DNA from: Propionibacteriaceae bacterium UBA5174 | GTDB lineage: Bacteria > Actinomycetota > Actinomycetes > Propionibacteriales > Propionibacteriaceae | Direction of reading: 5' to 3' | Assembly (NCBI GenBank): GCA_002413345.1 | Contig: DHWU01000008.1 | Coordinates: forward strand, 21,462 to 48,433 | Length of the DNA: 26,972 nucleotides | Part shown: positions 7,097 through 15,161 of the stretch, in pieces | Layout: each line of letters starts with the position of its first letter | How positions within the stretch are numbered: position 1 is the stretch's first letter | The notes under the pieces: model-generated | Databases searched by the model: none | What the model was told of the DNA's origin: nothing | Seen by the model: only the letters and a program-made list of their open reading frames with translations | Program-made: the position numbers and the translations under genes

Positions 7097-8026
7097 GTGG
7101 TGAAACTACCGATCCTTCTGATCACGCTAATCGGCCTGCTGGTTTGGGTTGTTCCGCCCACGGTGGCCCGGGCCCAAGCTGGCGTCCCGCCGGTGTCGGG
7201 GCCGATCGTGCGCGGCTTCGACCCACCTGCGGAAGACTGGCAAACCGGCCATCGTGGGATCGACCTGCTCGCTGAACCCGAAACTCCGGTTGTGGCAGCA
7301 CTGGCTGGCCAGGTGACCTTCGCTGGAATGCTGGCCGGACGCGGCGTAATAGTGGTCGATCATGGCGACACCCGCACCACCTATGAGCCGGTGGCCGCCT
7401 TGGTCAAGGTCGGCGCGCAGGTCAACGCCGGACAGCAACTGGGCACTTTGTCACTAGGCCACAGCTGCCCGGGCGGGTCTTGCCTGCATCTGGGTTGGCG
7501 ACGCGGATCGCAGTACCTGGATCCGAGCCTCCTGTTTAGCACCGGAATCCGCCTGCTGCCCACCAACGCGGCAGCGCTGGCCGTCAGTCTCGCGGCCACA
7601 CGCCAGACTGCAATGGAGGCCGGGTCCGCACCAGGGGTGCTGAGTCTTCCCGCCGCCGGCGTAATTGGGTCGGGATTTGGGATGCGCTTGCATCCGATCT
7701 TTCACCAATGGCGGTTGCACGCCGGAGTAGATATCGGCGCTGGCTGCGGCCAGGCAATTCGAGCCGCTGCCGATGGCACCGTGGTGGGGCGATCATTCGA
7801 TTCCGCCAGCGGTAACCGACTCACCATTGATCACGGGGTCATCGGTGGGCACCGCGTCGTCACGGTGTATCTGCACGCAGCCAGCTACTCAGCTCGCACT
7901 GGTCAGCAGGTAACCCGTGGACAGGTAGTCGGCGCAGTGGGTTCAACCGGTTGGAGCACCGGCTGCCACCTTCATTTCGGCGTTGCCCTGGACGGAACAG
8001 CGGTCGATCCGCAGCGCTTCCTCTAG
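7097..8026 (+). CDS. Exported protein with two tandem M23 (LytM-like) peptidase domains
   Basis: Probably a cell-wall peptidase or a regulator of one. The 309-residue product starts with a hydrophobic signal peptide (about residues 1-27, possible cleavage after ARAQA). Domain 1 (about 45-146) has HRGID (His52, Asp56), but the usual HxH is C-L-H (Cys129, His131) and the YxH position reads TTYEPV, followed by WRRGSQYLDP. That pattern is typical of the single-domain M23 proteins beside rpsB in Streptomyces and relatives. Domain 2 (about 190-309) has a complete set: HAGVD (His208, Asp212), VYLHA (His260) and HLHFG (His291, His293). Domain 2 is therefore the likely active zinc peptidase and domain 1 degenerate. 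The start is GTG 7097 or the adjacent GTG 7100; neither has a clear Shine-Dalgarno. It diverges from rpsB and converges on xerC with a 12-base gap. Confidence 0.93.
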   Translation: MVKLPILLITLIGLLVWVVPPTVARAQAGVPPVSGPIVRGFDPPAEDWQTGHRGIDLLAEPETPVVAALAGQVTFAGMLAGRGVIVVDHGDTRTTYEPVAALVKVGAQVNAGQQLGTLSLGHSCPGGSCLHLGWRRGSQYLDPSLLFSTGIRLLPTNAAALAVSLAATRQTAMEAGSAPGVLSLPAAGVIGSGFGMRLHPIFHQWRLHAGVDIGAGCGQAIRAAADGTVVGRSFDSASGNRLTIDHGVIGGHRVVTVYLHAASYSARTGQQVTRGQVVGAVGSTGWSTGCHLHFGVALDGTAVDPQRFL

Positions 8027-8038
8027 CCCGCCGGAGGA

Positions 8039-8977
8039 TCACGCTCGAGGATGTGCCTGCTGATAAGCCTTGCGGAGACGCTCGGTAGTGACATGGGTAT
8101 AGAGCTGGGTGGTGGCCAAAGAGGAGTGGCCCAGCATCTCCTGGACCGCCCGGAGATCGGCTCCGCCTTCGAGTAAATGGGTTGCCATTGCATGCCTCAG
8201 GCCGTGCGGACCCAGATCGGGAGCATCTGGAATAGCCGACAAGGCCCGATGCACGATCCGCCGGACCACTCTTGGGTCGATCCGGGCGCCCTGATCGCCG
8301 ACGAACAATGCTTCACCAGCCGACGCAGTGGCCAACCGTGGACGCACCTGTTGCCAAGCCGCAAGCGCGGCCTCGGCTGGTCCACCCAACGGCGCGGCCC
8401 GCTCCTTGTTCCCCTTACCAACAACCCTCAACAGCCCCCGGTCGGGGTCGAGGTCTGCCAGGTCGAGCCCGCAAGCCTCAGCTACCCGAATCCCTGAGGA
8501 ATACAGCACCTCCACAATCGCCACGTCCCGCAACGCCGAAGCCGCCTGCGTCGGGTCGTCCACACCGCGGGCCCGTTCAGCCAACGCGTCCAACATTCGT
8601 CTGGCTTGGTCGGCGTCCAAGGTTGGGGGCAGGCGCCGGTCAACTCTGGGAGAGCGCAACGACGCAGCCGGGTCAGCACCAATCAGCCCCTCATGGTGCG
8701 CCCAAGCGAAGAAAGTGCGAACCGCCGCAGCCCGTCGCTGCAGGGTCGCCCGCTGGGCACCAGTGGCCCGCGAATTTGCCAGCCAGGTGCGCAAGTCAGC
8801 CAAGACAACCGCTCCTGGATCGGCTTCCCCAACGCGGTCAAGATAGGAGAATAGGGCGCCAACATCACCCAGGTAGGCCCGGATGGTATGCGGCGAACGT
8901 CCCCGCTCCAGACGGAGGAACTCCTCGAAATCAGCCAGCATTGCCTGCACCCGCTGCGGCAATGGCTGCGATTCCAT
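8039..8977 (-). CDS. xerC: Tyrosine recombinase XerC
   Basis: Site-specific recombinase that, with XerD, resolves chromosome dimers at dif. The 312-residue product has an N-terminal SAM-like core-binding domain (about 10-105) and a catalytic domain with all six active-site residues: Arg164 (SGIRVAE), Lys188 (GKGNKER), His258 and Arg261 (HGLRHAMATHL), His284 (LGHSSL) and Tyr293 (TQLYTHV). The neighbourhood (rpsB, then M23 peptidase, then xerC) is the known actinobacterial xerC locus, so I prefer XerC over XerD or an integrase. No phage or att features are nearby. ATG 8977 has no strong Shine-Dalgarno. The gene diverges from def across 87 bases. Confidence 0.93.
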   Translation of the reverse strand: MESQPLPQRVQAMLADFEEFLRLERGRSPHTIRAYLGDVGALFSYLDRVGEADPGAVVLADLRTWLANSRATGAQRATLQRRAAAVRTFFAWAHHEGLIGADPAASLRSPRVDRRLPPTLDADQARRMLDALAERARGVDDPTQAASALRDVAIVEVLYSSGIRVAEACGLDLADLDPDRGLLRVVGKGNKERAAPLGGPAEAALAAWQQVRPRLATASAGEALFVGDQGARIDPRVVRRIVHRALSAIPDAPDLGPHGLRHAMATHLLEGGADLRAVQEMLGHSSLATTQLYTHVTTERLRKAYQQAHPRA

Positions 8978-9064
8978 GGGTTCAGCGTCACTCGGCAGGG
9001 ACGAAGGCGCAAGCCAGGCGCGCCCACCGCCTAAGATGTCGGCTGGCAGAAAAGGAGAAGTTGC

Positions 9065-9655
9065 GTGAGTGTCGAAGAATTTCTAACCGGCGGCAAGCTA
9101 CGACGAATCACCAGATGGGGTGAGTCGGTGATGCATACCAAGACCCGTCCGGTCACCGAATTCGGCGACGAACTACACACTCTGATTCGGGACATGTTCT
9201 TGACCATGGAGGTCTCCCAAGGTGTCGGACTGGCCGCCACTCAGGTCGGCGAAGATCTGGCGCTGTTCGTCTACGACTGCCCCGACGCCGACGACGTCAA
9301 TCAGCGAGGCGTGGTCTGCAACCCTCAGGTTCAATTGCCCGAAGGCGGCCAGCGCAATTTCGAATCCGCCGAGGAAGGTTGCTTGTCCTTGCCGGGCGCC
9401 TACCAACCGTTAGCTCGCCCCGATCACGCGATTTGTACCGGCCAAGACGCCTACGGCCAACCGGTCACAGTGGTTGGCACCGGGCTACTGGCCCGCTGTC
9501 TGCAGCATGAAACCGATCACCTCAACGGCACTGTCTTTGGCGATCGACTTTCCAATCGGCTGCGCCGAAAGCTCTACTCCCAGGCCGAAGGGTTGGCCCA
9601 TCTCTACCCCGCCGACTGGCCGCTAACCCCAAAGTCCACCTCAGCGGACGGCTAG
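9065..9655 (+). CDS. def: Peptide deformylase
   Basis: Metalloenzyme removing the N-formyl group from nascent proteins. The 196-residue product has all three family motifs: GVGLAATQ (residues 53-60), EGCLSLPG with metal ligand Cys106, and QHETDHLNG with His148, catalytic Glu149 and His152. The start is GTG 9065, with GGAG nine bases upstream. It ends only four bases from the stop of the convergent RNA methyltransferase gene, leaving no room for a separate terminator. Confidence 0.96.
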   Translation: MSVEEFLTGGKLRRITRWGESVMHTKTRPVTEFGDELHTLIRDMFLTMEVSQGVGLAATQVGEDLALFVYDCPDADDVNQRGVVCNPQVQLPEGGQRNFESAEEGCLSLPGAYQPLARPDHAICTGQDAYGQPVTVVGTGLLARCLQHETDHLNGTVFGDRLSNRLRRKLYSQAEGLAHLYPADWPLTPKSTSADG

Positions 9656-9659
9656 ACCC

Positions 9660-10469
9660 CTATTCGGCCAACGCGTAGCAGGCGATCGCCGAGGCCGCGG
9701 CCACGTTCAACGAGTCGATTCCTGGACGCATCGGAATCCGGACCGCAACGTCAGCCTGGGTGGTCCAGGACTGACTGAGCCCATGCCCCTCAGTGCCCAA
9801 CAGAATCGCTACCTTCCGGGGCCTGTTCACCAACTCGGCAGCAAACTGGGCCAACCCGATCGAATCCGCCCGCAGAGTCAACGCTGCCACTGTGAAATCG
9901 GCTTGGCGTAAAGCACTGATCGCATCACCCCAGTCGGACAATCTCGCCCAAGGCAGGGTCAACACCGCCCCCATCGAGACCTTCACCGAACGACGATAAA
10001 GCGGATCAGCACAGCGCGGGCTGAGTAGCAGCCCGTCCCAGCCCAGACCAGCGGCATTTCGGGCGATCGCGCCCACATTGGCGTGATCAACGATGTCTTC
10101 AGTAACCACCAACCGCCGCGCAGCAGCCAAGATCTCGGTTTCGCTGTGCCGCTGTTGCCGACGCAAGGAGGCCAATGCACCCCGATGCACATGAAACCCG
10201 GTGGCCTGCTCAGCCACAGCCTCACTGACCACATAGACCGGCACCTGCGGGTGCTCGGCGAGCACATCTTCCAGTTCGCCTAGCCAACGAGGTGCCAACA
10301 TGAAAGATCGGGGCAGGTAACCCGCGGCCACCGCCCGGCGGATCACTTTCGAGCCCTCGGCGATGAACAACCCCTGCTCGGCTTCGAGGCTGTGTCGTAG
10401 CGAAGACTCTCGCAGCCGCACGTAGTCGGCCAACCGGTCATCGTCAGCGGAGGGAATCTCGATCAACAT
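9660..10469 (-). CDS. SpoU-family (SPOUT) RNA 2'-O-ribose methyltransferase
   Basis: SAM-dependent methyltransferase of the trefoil-knot class that methylates a ribose in rRNA or tRNA; the target nucleotide is not evident. The 269-residue product has an N-terminal substrate-binding domain of the L30e-like type (about 10-105, with FIAEGSKVIRRA) and the three SpoU motifs: NVGAIARNA (residues 131-139, Asn131 and Arg137), LLGTEGHGLS (223-232) and IPMRPGIDSLNVAAASAI (245-262). Similar proteins are annotated as TrmH/RlmB-like; thiostrepton-resistance methyltransferases belong to the same superfamily. ATG 10469 has no evident Shine-Dalgarno. The gene diverges from the small membrane protein gene across 110 bases. 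Confidence 0.93.
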   Translation of the reverse strand: MLIEIPSADDDRLADYVRLRESSLRHSLEAEQGLFIAEGSKVIRRAVAAGYLPRSFMLAPRWLGELEDVLAEHPQVPVYVVSEAVAEQATGFHVHRGALASLRRQQRHSETEILAAARRLVVTEDIVDHANVGAIARNAAGLGWDGLLLSPRCADPLYRRSVKVSMGAVLTLPWARLSDWGDAISALRQADFTVAALTLRADSIGLAQFAAELVNRPRKVAILLGTEGHGLSQSWTTQADVAVRIPMRPGIDSLNVAAASAIACYALAE

Positions 10470-10527
10470 CGCCGCTCAGTCTAGGCCGCCAACTGGCCTC
10501 GCCTGGCAACTCAAATGCCCGCGGACC

Positions 10528-10554
10528 TTGCCAGGGATTCGGCTGTGATAACTT
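10528..10554 (+). promoter_or_regulatory. Weak candidate promoter for the small membrane protein gene
   Basis: TTGCCA (10528-10533) and TAACTT (10549-10554), spaced 15 bases, could be -35 and -10. A 10-base palindrome TCGAATTCGA (10560-10569) follows and runs into the Shine-Dalgarno. The spacing is short of ideal, so this is tentative. Confidence 0.25.
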
Positions 10555-10579
10555 CTCGGTCGAATTCGAGAGGTGCATT

Positions 10580-10891
10580 TTGGGCGAAGGCAATCCGGTG
10601 GTCGACAACACCGACCCAAGAGACGCAGCCGAATCCGATGGTTATCCGACCTGGGTCGGCATGGGGGCCTTTGCTCTGATCGTGGCCGGACTTGCTGGGA
10701 TCATCGCGATGCCTGGTTTCTGGCAGAACGAGGTTATCGATGCTTCCGGACGGCGAGAGCGGATCCTCAATCTGATTCTGGCACCCATTGGTTTCACCAA
10801 CACCGTGATCATTCTTCTTTCGATCAGCGGTGTCTCGGCTGTCATTGCGGTGACCAGCCTGGTGAAGGCGCTTGGAGACAAGGCGACCTGA
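10580..10891 (+). CDS. Small two-helix membrane protein, unknown function
   Basis: I do not recognise this gene. It encodes 103 residues if it starts at TTG 10580, supported by GAGAGG six bases upstream; a GTG at 10598 is the alternative. The N-terminus is acidic and polar (about residues 1-23). Two hydrophobic stretches follow, about 25-47 (WVGMGAFALIVAGLAGIIAM) and 63-96 (ILNLILAPIGFTNTVIILLS and onward), separated by a charged loop with RRER. Codon use resembles the neighbours and the frame lies in an otherwise non-coding gap, which supports a real gene. It stands alone, divergent from the SpoU methyltransferase and convergent with the SPFH gene. Confidence 0.7.
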   Translation: MGEGNPVVDNTDPRDAAESDGYPTWVGMGAFALIVAGLAGIIAMPGFWQNEVIDASGRRERILNLILAPIGFTNTVIILLSISGVSAVIAVTSLVKALGDKAT

Positions 10892-10954
10892 GCCCAAAAC
10901 CAAGTCGGCCCGCAGCGCGGACGCTAAGTCCACGCTGCGGGTCGGTCTTGGGCT
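10891..10954. terminator. Symmetric terminator-like hairpin between convergent genes
   Basis: The arms CCCGCAGCGCGGAC (10909-10922) and GTCCACGCTGCGGG (10928-10941) pair over 13 of 14 positions around a GCTAA loop. An outer stem AGCCCAA / TTGGGCT (10891-10897, 10948-10954) adds 7 pairs. It starts at the stop codon of the small membrane protein and ends six bases before the SPFH stop, so it could serve both directions. There is no long U-run on either side. Confidence 0.6.
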
Positions 10955-10960
10955 AACTGG

Positions 10961-12166
10961 CTATTCGCTCGGCTTCGGCGCAATTCCAGGCTGCGCTGGC
11001 GGGGCAAATCCCGGCTGCACTCCCGGCAGATTCACCTCGGGCGCTGCGGCCAGTTCATTGGGACGCTCCGGGGCCAGCCGAGCAGCCTTACGACCCTCCA
11101 GCGCCTCCGCTTCGGCGATGGCCTGCTTCACCGACGCGGCCGAGTTGGCCTCGTCGACCTTCTTCTGGGCCTCAATCTCGGCGAACACGTCCACCGGTAT
11201 GGGCGCTGAAAAGTCCCCACCAGCCTCAGTGGAACCACCTTCAGGCTCAGTCAGGCCCTTGGCAAGTGCGCCACCGGCAATCGAGCCCAAGCCTTTCAAT
11301 GCATCATTGAACTCGCTGGGGATGATCCACATCTTGTTCGCCTCACCGCGGGCCAAGTTGGGCAGCATCCGCAGGTATTGATAGGCCAACAGCGACTGGG
11401 TCGGCTTGCCAGCATGAATCGCATTGAACGTGGTGGTGATTGCCTGTGCCTCGCCTTCTGCTCGCAGCATCGACGCCTGCCGATCGGCTTGGGCCCGCAG
11501 CACTGCTGACTCCCGCTCACCTTGAGCACGCAAGATTGCCGATTCCCGGTCCCCTGATGCCGACAGGATCTGCGACTGACGCTGACCTTCAGCCGTCAGA
11601 ATCGCAGCCCGCTTATCGCGCTCGGCCCGAGCACCCTTCTCCATGGCATCGCGAATCGTGGCTGGCGGCTCAATCGAGCGCAATTCAACACGGTTCACTT
11701 TGATGCCCCACTTGCCGGTGGCTTCGTCCAACACCGCCCGCAGCTTCTGATTGATTTCCTCACGGCTAGTCAGAGTCTGTTCCAAGTCCAAGCCGCCGAT
11801 GATGTTGCGCAGCGTGGTCATGGTCAACTGCTCAATCGCCTGAATGTAGTTCTGCGCCTCATAAGCGGCCCGCACTGGATCGACTACCTGGAAGTAGATC
11901 ACCGAGTCGATGCCGACCATCAGGTTGTCCTCAGTGATCACCGATTGCGGCGGAAAGGGCACAACCGCTTCGCGCATGTCCATGGTGTAGCGGACGGTGT
12001 CCACGATCGGCACTAGCAGGTGCGGACCTGGAGACAAGGTGCGCCGGAACTTTCCCAGACGCTCCACGACACCAACCTGCTGTTGGCGGACCACCCGCAC
12101 CGACCGAGCCAGAATCGTGATCACAACGGCGGCCACGACTAGCCCGGCGATTACTGAGAACGACAT
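10961..12166 (-). CDS. SPFH/Band 7 (stomatin-like) membrane protein
   Basis: A stomatin/prohibitin-type protein, a family that oligomerises at the membrane and organises microdomains or modulates membrane proteases. From ATG 12166 (strong AAGGAGGAGA before it) it has 401 residues; the open frame extends 74 codons further upstream without support. Order: an N-terminal membrane anchor (about 4-22), Band 7 domain (about 24-200, with VGVVERLGKFRRTLSPGPHL and the NIIGGLDLEQTLTSREEIN region), and a long Ala/Glu/Arg coiled-coil segment with repeated ESAILRAQGE-type units (about 200-260). A Pro/Ala-rich tail (about 370-401) follows. nfeD lies 40 bases upstream, the classical NfeD-stomatin pair in which NfeD is thought to bind or cleave its partner. 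Confidence 0.93.
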   Translation of the reverse strand: MSFSVIAGLVVAAVVITILARSVRVVRQQQVGVVERLGKFRRTLSPGPHLLVPIVDTVRYTMDMREAVVPFPPQSVITEDNLMVGIDSVIYFQVVDPVRAAYEAQNYIQAIEQLTMTTLRNIIGGLDLEQTLTSREEINQKLRAVLDEATGKWGIKVNRVELRSIEPPATIRDAMEKGARAERDKRAAILTAEGQRQSQILSASGDRESAILRAQGERESAVLRAQADRQASMLRAEGEAQAITTTFNAIHAGKPTQSLLAYQYLRMLPNLARGEANKMWIIPSEFNDALKGLGSIAGGALAKGLTEPEGGSTEAGGDFSAPIPVDVFAEIEAQKKVDEANSAASVKQAIAEAEALEGRKAARLAPERPNELAAAPEVNLPGVQPGFAPPAQPGIAPKPSE

Positions 12167-12206
12167 CAATCTCCTCCTTATTTCGGTATACCCCTTGGGC
12201 AAAGAA

Positions 12207-12662
12207 TCAGGGCAACGGTTTGTGGCGTGGGTAAACCACCGCCACCGGCCCGTCGATCTGATAGACCTCGATCTCGGTTCCGGCCGGGATAGTGCCTTCC
12301 ATCGCCCGCGCACTCCACGTTTCGCCGGCAACCTTGATTTCGCCAGCACCAGCAGTAACGTCACAGATAGCCGTGCCGGTGGCGCCAATCATCTTGTCAA
12401 TGCTGGAACGGTAGCCAGGCGCCGAACGAACTCGCGCCAACAGCGTTGGACGCAGCAGCATCAACATGGCAACCGCGACCACCAAGGCCACCGCAATCTG
12501 CAGCCAGAGGGCCCCCGGCACGAACACCGCCACCAATGCCCCGCTCAGCGCCCCTGACGCCAGCATCAGCAAAGTGAGGTCCAAAGTGAGAGTCTCAGTG
12601 ATTGCCAATACCCCGGCAAGCACCAACCAAACGACCCAGACATTTTCGGCAAACCACTGCAT
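12207..12662 (-). CDS. nfeD: NfeD-family membrane protein
   Basis: Partner protein of SPFH/stomatin genes. The 151-residue product starts at ATG 12662, with GGGGA just upstream; the open frame continues 35 codons earlier without a good site. Two or three hydrophobic segments fill about residues 5-80 (VWVVWLVLAGVLAITETLTL; LWLQIAVALVVAVAMLMLL). The C-terminal soluble domain (about 95-151), with IGATGTAICDVTAGAGEIKVAGETWSAR split across its strands, is the NfeD OB fold. This is the short form without the N-terminal ClpP-like protease domain, so it is not expected to be proteolytic. It precedes the SPFH gene by 40 bases, as in Mycobacterium (Rv1487-Rv1488). Confidence 0.9.
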   Translation of the reverse strand: MQWFAENVWVVWLVLAGVLAITETLTLDLTLLMLASGALSGALVAVFVPGALWLQIAVALVVAVAMLMLLRPTLLARVRSAPGYRSSIDKMIGATGTAICDVTAGAGEIKVAGETWSARAMEGTIPAGTEIEVYQIDGPVAVVYPRHKPLP

Positions 12663-12783
12663 TTGTCCCCGCTCGGCTCGGCAAATCCATCGAAATTGCC
12701 ACCAACTAGTGGCCGTTGAATCAACAGCTGACCTAATCATGCCAACCCACGCAAGGTTTTGGGTCACTCAGCCTGAGTAGCTA

Positions 12784-13578
12784 TCAAAAACGCGGACGGT
12801 AAGTGGCTCGGGCTGCCCAACGTCCACCGGCCGTAGAAATCTCCAGCGGGAGGTCGAAGGTGTAACTCATCAGTGAGGTGGTCATAGTCTGCGCCAACGG
12901 CCCAGCGGCAACCATCCGGCCCTGTTTGAGAAGCATCGCGTGGGTGATTCCAAGCGGGATCTCTTCCACGTGATGAGTCACCAGAACCGTCGTGGGCGCC
13001 TTTGGATCCAGGCACAACTCCCCCAAGGTGCCCACCAACGCTTCCCGCCCAGCAAGGTCGAGCCCGGCGGCTGGCTCGTCCAGCAGCAACAGCTCCGGAT
13101 CGGTCATCAGCGCCCGAGCAATCTGCACTCGCTTCCGTTCGCCCTCGCTCAGAGTGCCGAACGTGCGGGCAGCTAAGTGCTCGACTCGAAGTCGCGCCAT
13201 CAGCCGTTGCGCCCGGGCGTAGTCGCGATCCTCGTAGTTCTCTCGCCAACGTCCGGTCACGGCGTAGGCGGCAGACAGCACCACGTCATCTACCCGCTCG
13301 GATTTGGGAATCCGATCGGCCAGCGCCGCCGACGCCATCCCGATTCGTGGCCGCAGATCGAATACATCTACCGCGCCCAAGCGCTCACCCAACAACGACG
13401 CCGAGCCCAAAGTCGGGTGCATCTGCGCCCCCAGAACTTGGAGCATCGTGGTCTTCCCGGCCCCGTTCGGGCCAATCACTACCCAACGCTCGTGCTCTTT
13501 GATCACCAAGCTGATTGAATCCAGCAGCCTGGCGCCTGATCGGACGATCGACACTTCCTCAAGCTGCGCAACAGTCAT
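12784..13578 (-). CDS. ABC-type ATP-binding protein, single domain
   Basis: A 264-residue lone nucleotide-binding subunit. Motifs: Walker A GPNGAGKTT (about 36-44), signature LSEGERKR (about 143-150), Walker B ELLLLDEPAAGLD (about 161-173) and switch VTHHVEE (about 200-206). The signature has Glu in place of the usual second Gly (LSEGE instead of LSGGQ), seen in some ModF/YlmA-like ATPases. No permease or binding-protein gene is adjacent, so the partner and any substrate are unknown; a soluble regulatory role is possible. It lies 55 bases after inhA and 121 bases before nfeD. In Mycobacterium the comparable place after inhA holds ferrochelatase. Confidence 0.88.
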   Translation of the reverse strand: MTVAQLEEVSIVRSGARLLDSISLVIKEHERWVVIGPNGAGKTTMLQVLGAQMHPTLGSASLLGERLGAVDVFDLRPRIGMASAALADRIPKSERVDDVVLSAAYAVTGRWRENYEDRDYARAQRLMARLRVEHLAARTFGTLSEGERKRVQIARALMTDPELLLLDEPAAGLDLAGREALVGTLGELCLDPKAPTTVLVTHHVEEIPLGITHAMLLKQGRMVAAGPLAQTMTTSLMSYTFDLPLEISTAGGRWAARATYRPRF

Positions 13579-13633
13579 AACGCCAACCTACCCAACCAGC
13601 GCCAGCTCCAAGCCCAATGCCACTCAACGGCGC

Positions 13634-14404
13634 TCAGGCCCCAGTGGAATGCAACCCGCCATCTACATGGATCATTTCGCCGGTGGTGGCGGAAAACCAG
13701 TCACTCAGCAAGGCCACTACTGCTCGGGCGGTTGGGCCAGAATCGTTGGCGTCCCAACCCAATGGCGCCCGCGGGCCCCAGATCGAGTTGAACTCGTCGG
13801 CCCCAGGGATCGCCTTCTTGGCAATCGTGTCCAACGGACCGGCCGCGACTAGATTGCAGCGAACCCCTTCCGGCCCGAGGTAACGGGCAAGGTAGCGCGA
13901 GGCGCTCTCCAAAGCAGCCTTAGACACACCCATCCAGTCGTATGTCGGCCAAGACACGGTCGCATCAAAGGTGAGCCCCACCACTGAGGACTGCGCGGCG
14001 AGCATCGGCTTGACCGCCATCACCAGACTGACCAACGAATAGGCCGATACTTCAACCGCGGTGCTGACGTCAGCAAAGGGAGTGGTCAAGAATTTGCCCC
14101 CCAGCGCGGTCTCCGGATTCGCATAGGCGATCGAGTGCACCACGCCGTCGAGGTGATCGAAATGCTCGCCCAAGCGTTCGGGCAGGGTGGCCAGATGCTC
14201 GGGATTGGTGACATCAAGCTCCAACAGCGGAGGCTCGGGGTCCAACCGCTTCAGCACCCGAGAGGTGAGGCTCATCGCCCTCCCGAAGTTGGACACCACA
14301 ACCTTGGCGCCTTCAGCTTGGGCGATCTCGGCAACCCGGTAGCCGATCGAGGTGTTCAAGGTGACCCCAGCCACCAAGATGTTCTTGCCCTCAAGAATTC
14401 CCAT
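13634..14404 (-). CDS. inhA: NADH-dependent enoyl-ACP reductase (InhA/FabI type)
   Basis: Reduces the trans-2-enoyl-ACP at the last step of each FAS-II elongation cycle. The 256-residue product has a Rossmann fold with the divergent Gly motif of enoyl reductases (VAGVTLNTSIGYRVA, residues 11-25). The active site YDWMGVSK gives Tyr155, Met158 and Lys162, preceded by LTFDAT with Phe146; these correspond to Tyr158, Met161, Lys165 and Phe149 of M. tuberculosis InhA. The C-terminus ends HVDGGLHSTGA. ATG 14404 has a strong AGGAGG ten bases upstream. fabG ends 13 bases upstream, the conserved actinobacterial fabG-inhA pair. Confidence 0.95.
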   Translation of the reverse strand: MGILEGKNILVAGVTLNTSIGYRVAEIAQAEGAKVVVSNFGRAMSLTSRVLKRLDPEPPLLELDVTNPEHLATLPERLGEHFDHLDGVVHSIAYANPETALGGKFLTTPFADVSTAVEVSAYSLVSLVMAVKPMLAAQSSVVGLTFDATVSWPTYDWMGVSKAALESASRYLARYLGPEGVRCNLVAAGPLDTIAKKAIPGADEFNSIWGPRAPLGWDANDSGPTARAVVALLSDWFSATTGEMIHVDGGLHSTGA

Positions 14405-14417
14405 TGCCCTATTCCTC

Positions 14418-15143
14418 CTAGTTGCCCATGCCCATGCCGCCGTCCACGGCCAATACGACGCCGCTTACATAGCCAGCCTGATCCGAGGCCAGATAACTCA
14501 CCGCAGCCGACACCTCGGCAGTATTGCCGAAACGCCCAGCTGGAATCTGCGAACGGTAGCGTTCGACGACACTTTCTCCCAAGTTGCCGGTCATATCGGT
14601 CTCGATGAACCCCGGCGCCACCACATTGGCGGTGACTCCTCTGCTGCCAAGTTCCCTGGTCAATGACCTGGCCATGCCAATCAGGCCAGCTTTTGAGGCG
14701 GAGTAGTTCACCTGCCCGGGAGACCCTTGCATCCCGACCACCGACCCGATGAAGATCAGCCGTCCGAAACGCCCCCGGATCATCGACTTCGAGGCCCGCT
14801 TAGCACACCGAAAAGCGCCGACTAGGTTCACCTCGATCACCGCAGCGAAATCCTCTTCGCTCATCCGCAATACCAAGGTGTCCTTAGTGATCCCGGCGTT
14901 CGCCACCAAGATCTCCACCGGCCCGTTGACCTCTTCAGCCTGGGTGAACGCGGCCTCAACCTGCGCCGGATCGGTAATGTCACAGGCGATGCCGAGCGCA
15001 CCCTCGGGGGCCGTCCCAGAGGTGGACAGCCCCGCGACTCGGTGCCCTGCGGACACGAAATCTGCCACGATGGCTGCCCCGATACCACGGCTGGCGCCAG
15101 TGACCAGGACGCTGCGGGGAGTAAGTGCAGTCGATTCATTCAC
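14418..15143 (-). CDS. fabG: 3-oxoacyl-ACP reductase FabG
   Basis: NADPH-dependent ketoreductase of FAS-II, acting two steps before InhA. The 241-residue short-chain dehydrogenase has the cofactor motif TGASRGIG (residues 15-22), NAG (82-84), catalytic Ser134 (IGSVVG), Tyr147 and Lys151 (YSASK), Asn106 (VNLVGAF) and the PGFIETDMT loop. The start is GTG 15143, the only in-frame start fitting the family's N-terminus; no strong Shine-Dalgarno precedes it. It is the first gene of fabG-inhA, divergent from the META lipoprotein gene. Fatty-acid regulators such as MabR or FasR bind upstream of comparable genes in other actinobacteria; a small inverted repeat lies 19 bases upstream here. Confidence 0.95.
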   Translation of the reverse strand: MNESTALTPRSVLVTGASRGIGAAIVADFVSAGHRVAGLSTSGTAPEGALGIACDITDPAQVEAAFTQAEEVNGPVEILVANAGITKDTLVLRMSEEDFAAVIEVNLVGAFRCAKRASKSMIRGRFGRLIFIGSVVGMQGSPGQVNYSASKAGLIGMARSLTRELGSRGVTANVVAPGFIETDMTGNLGESVVERYRSQIPAGRFGNTAEVSAAVSYLASDQAGYVSGVVLAVDGGMGMGN

Positions 15144-15161
15144 GCCGGAAGGCTAGCGGAA

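Noticed and set aside
8039..8977. Phage or integron integrase
   Set aside because: The neighbourhood is the conserved actinobacterial xerC locus; there are no phage genes, att repeats or tRNA nearby.
12167..12388. N-terminal extension of the SPFH protein (start at 12388)
   Set aside because: It would overlap the nfeD coding region, and a strong Shine-Dalgarno precedes the ATG at 12166.
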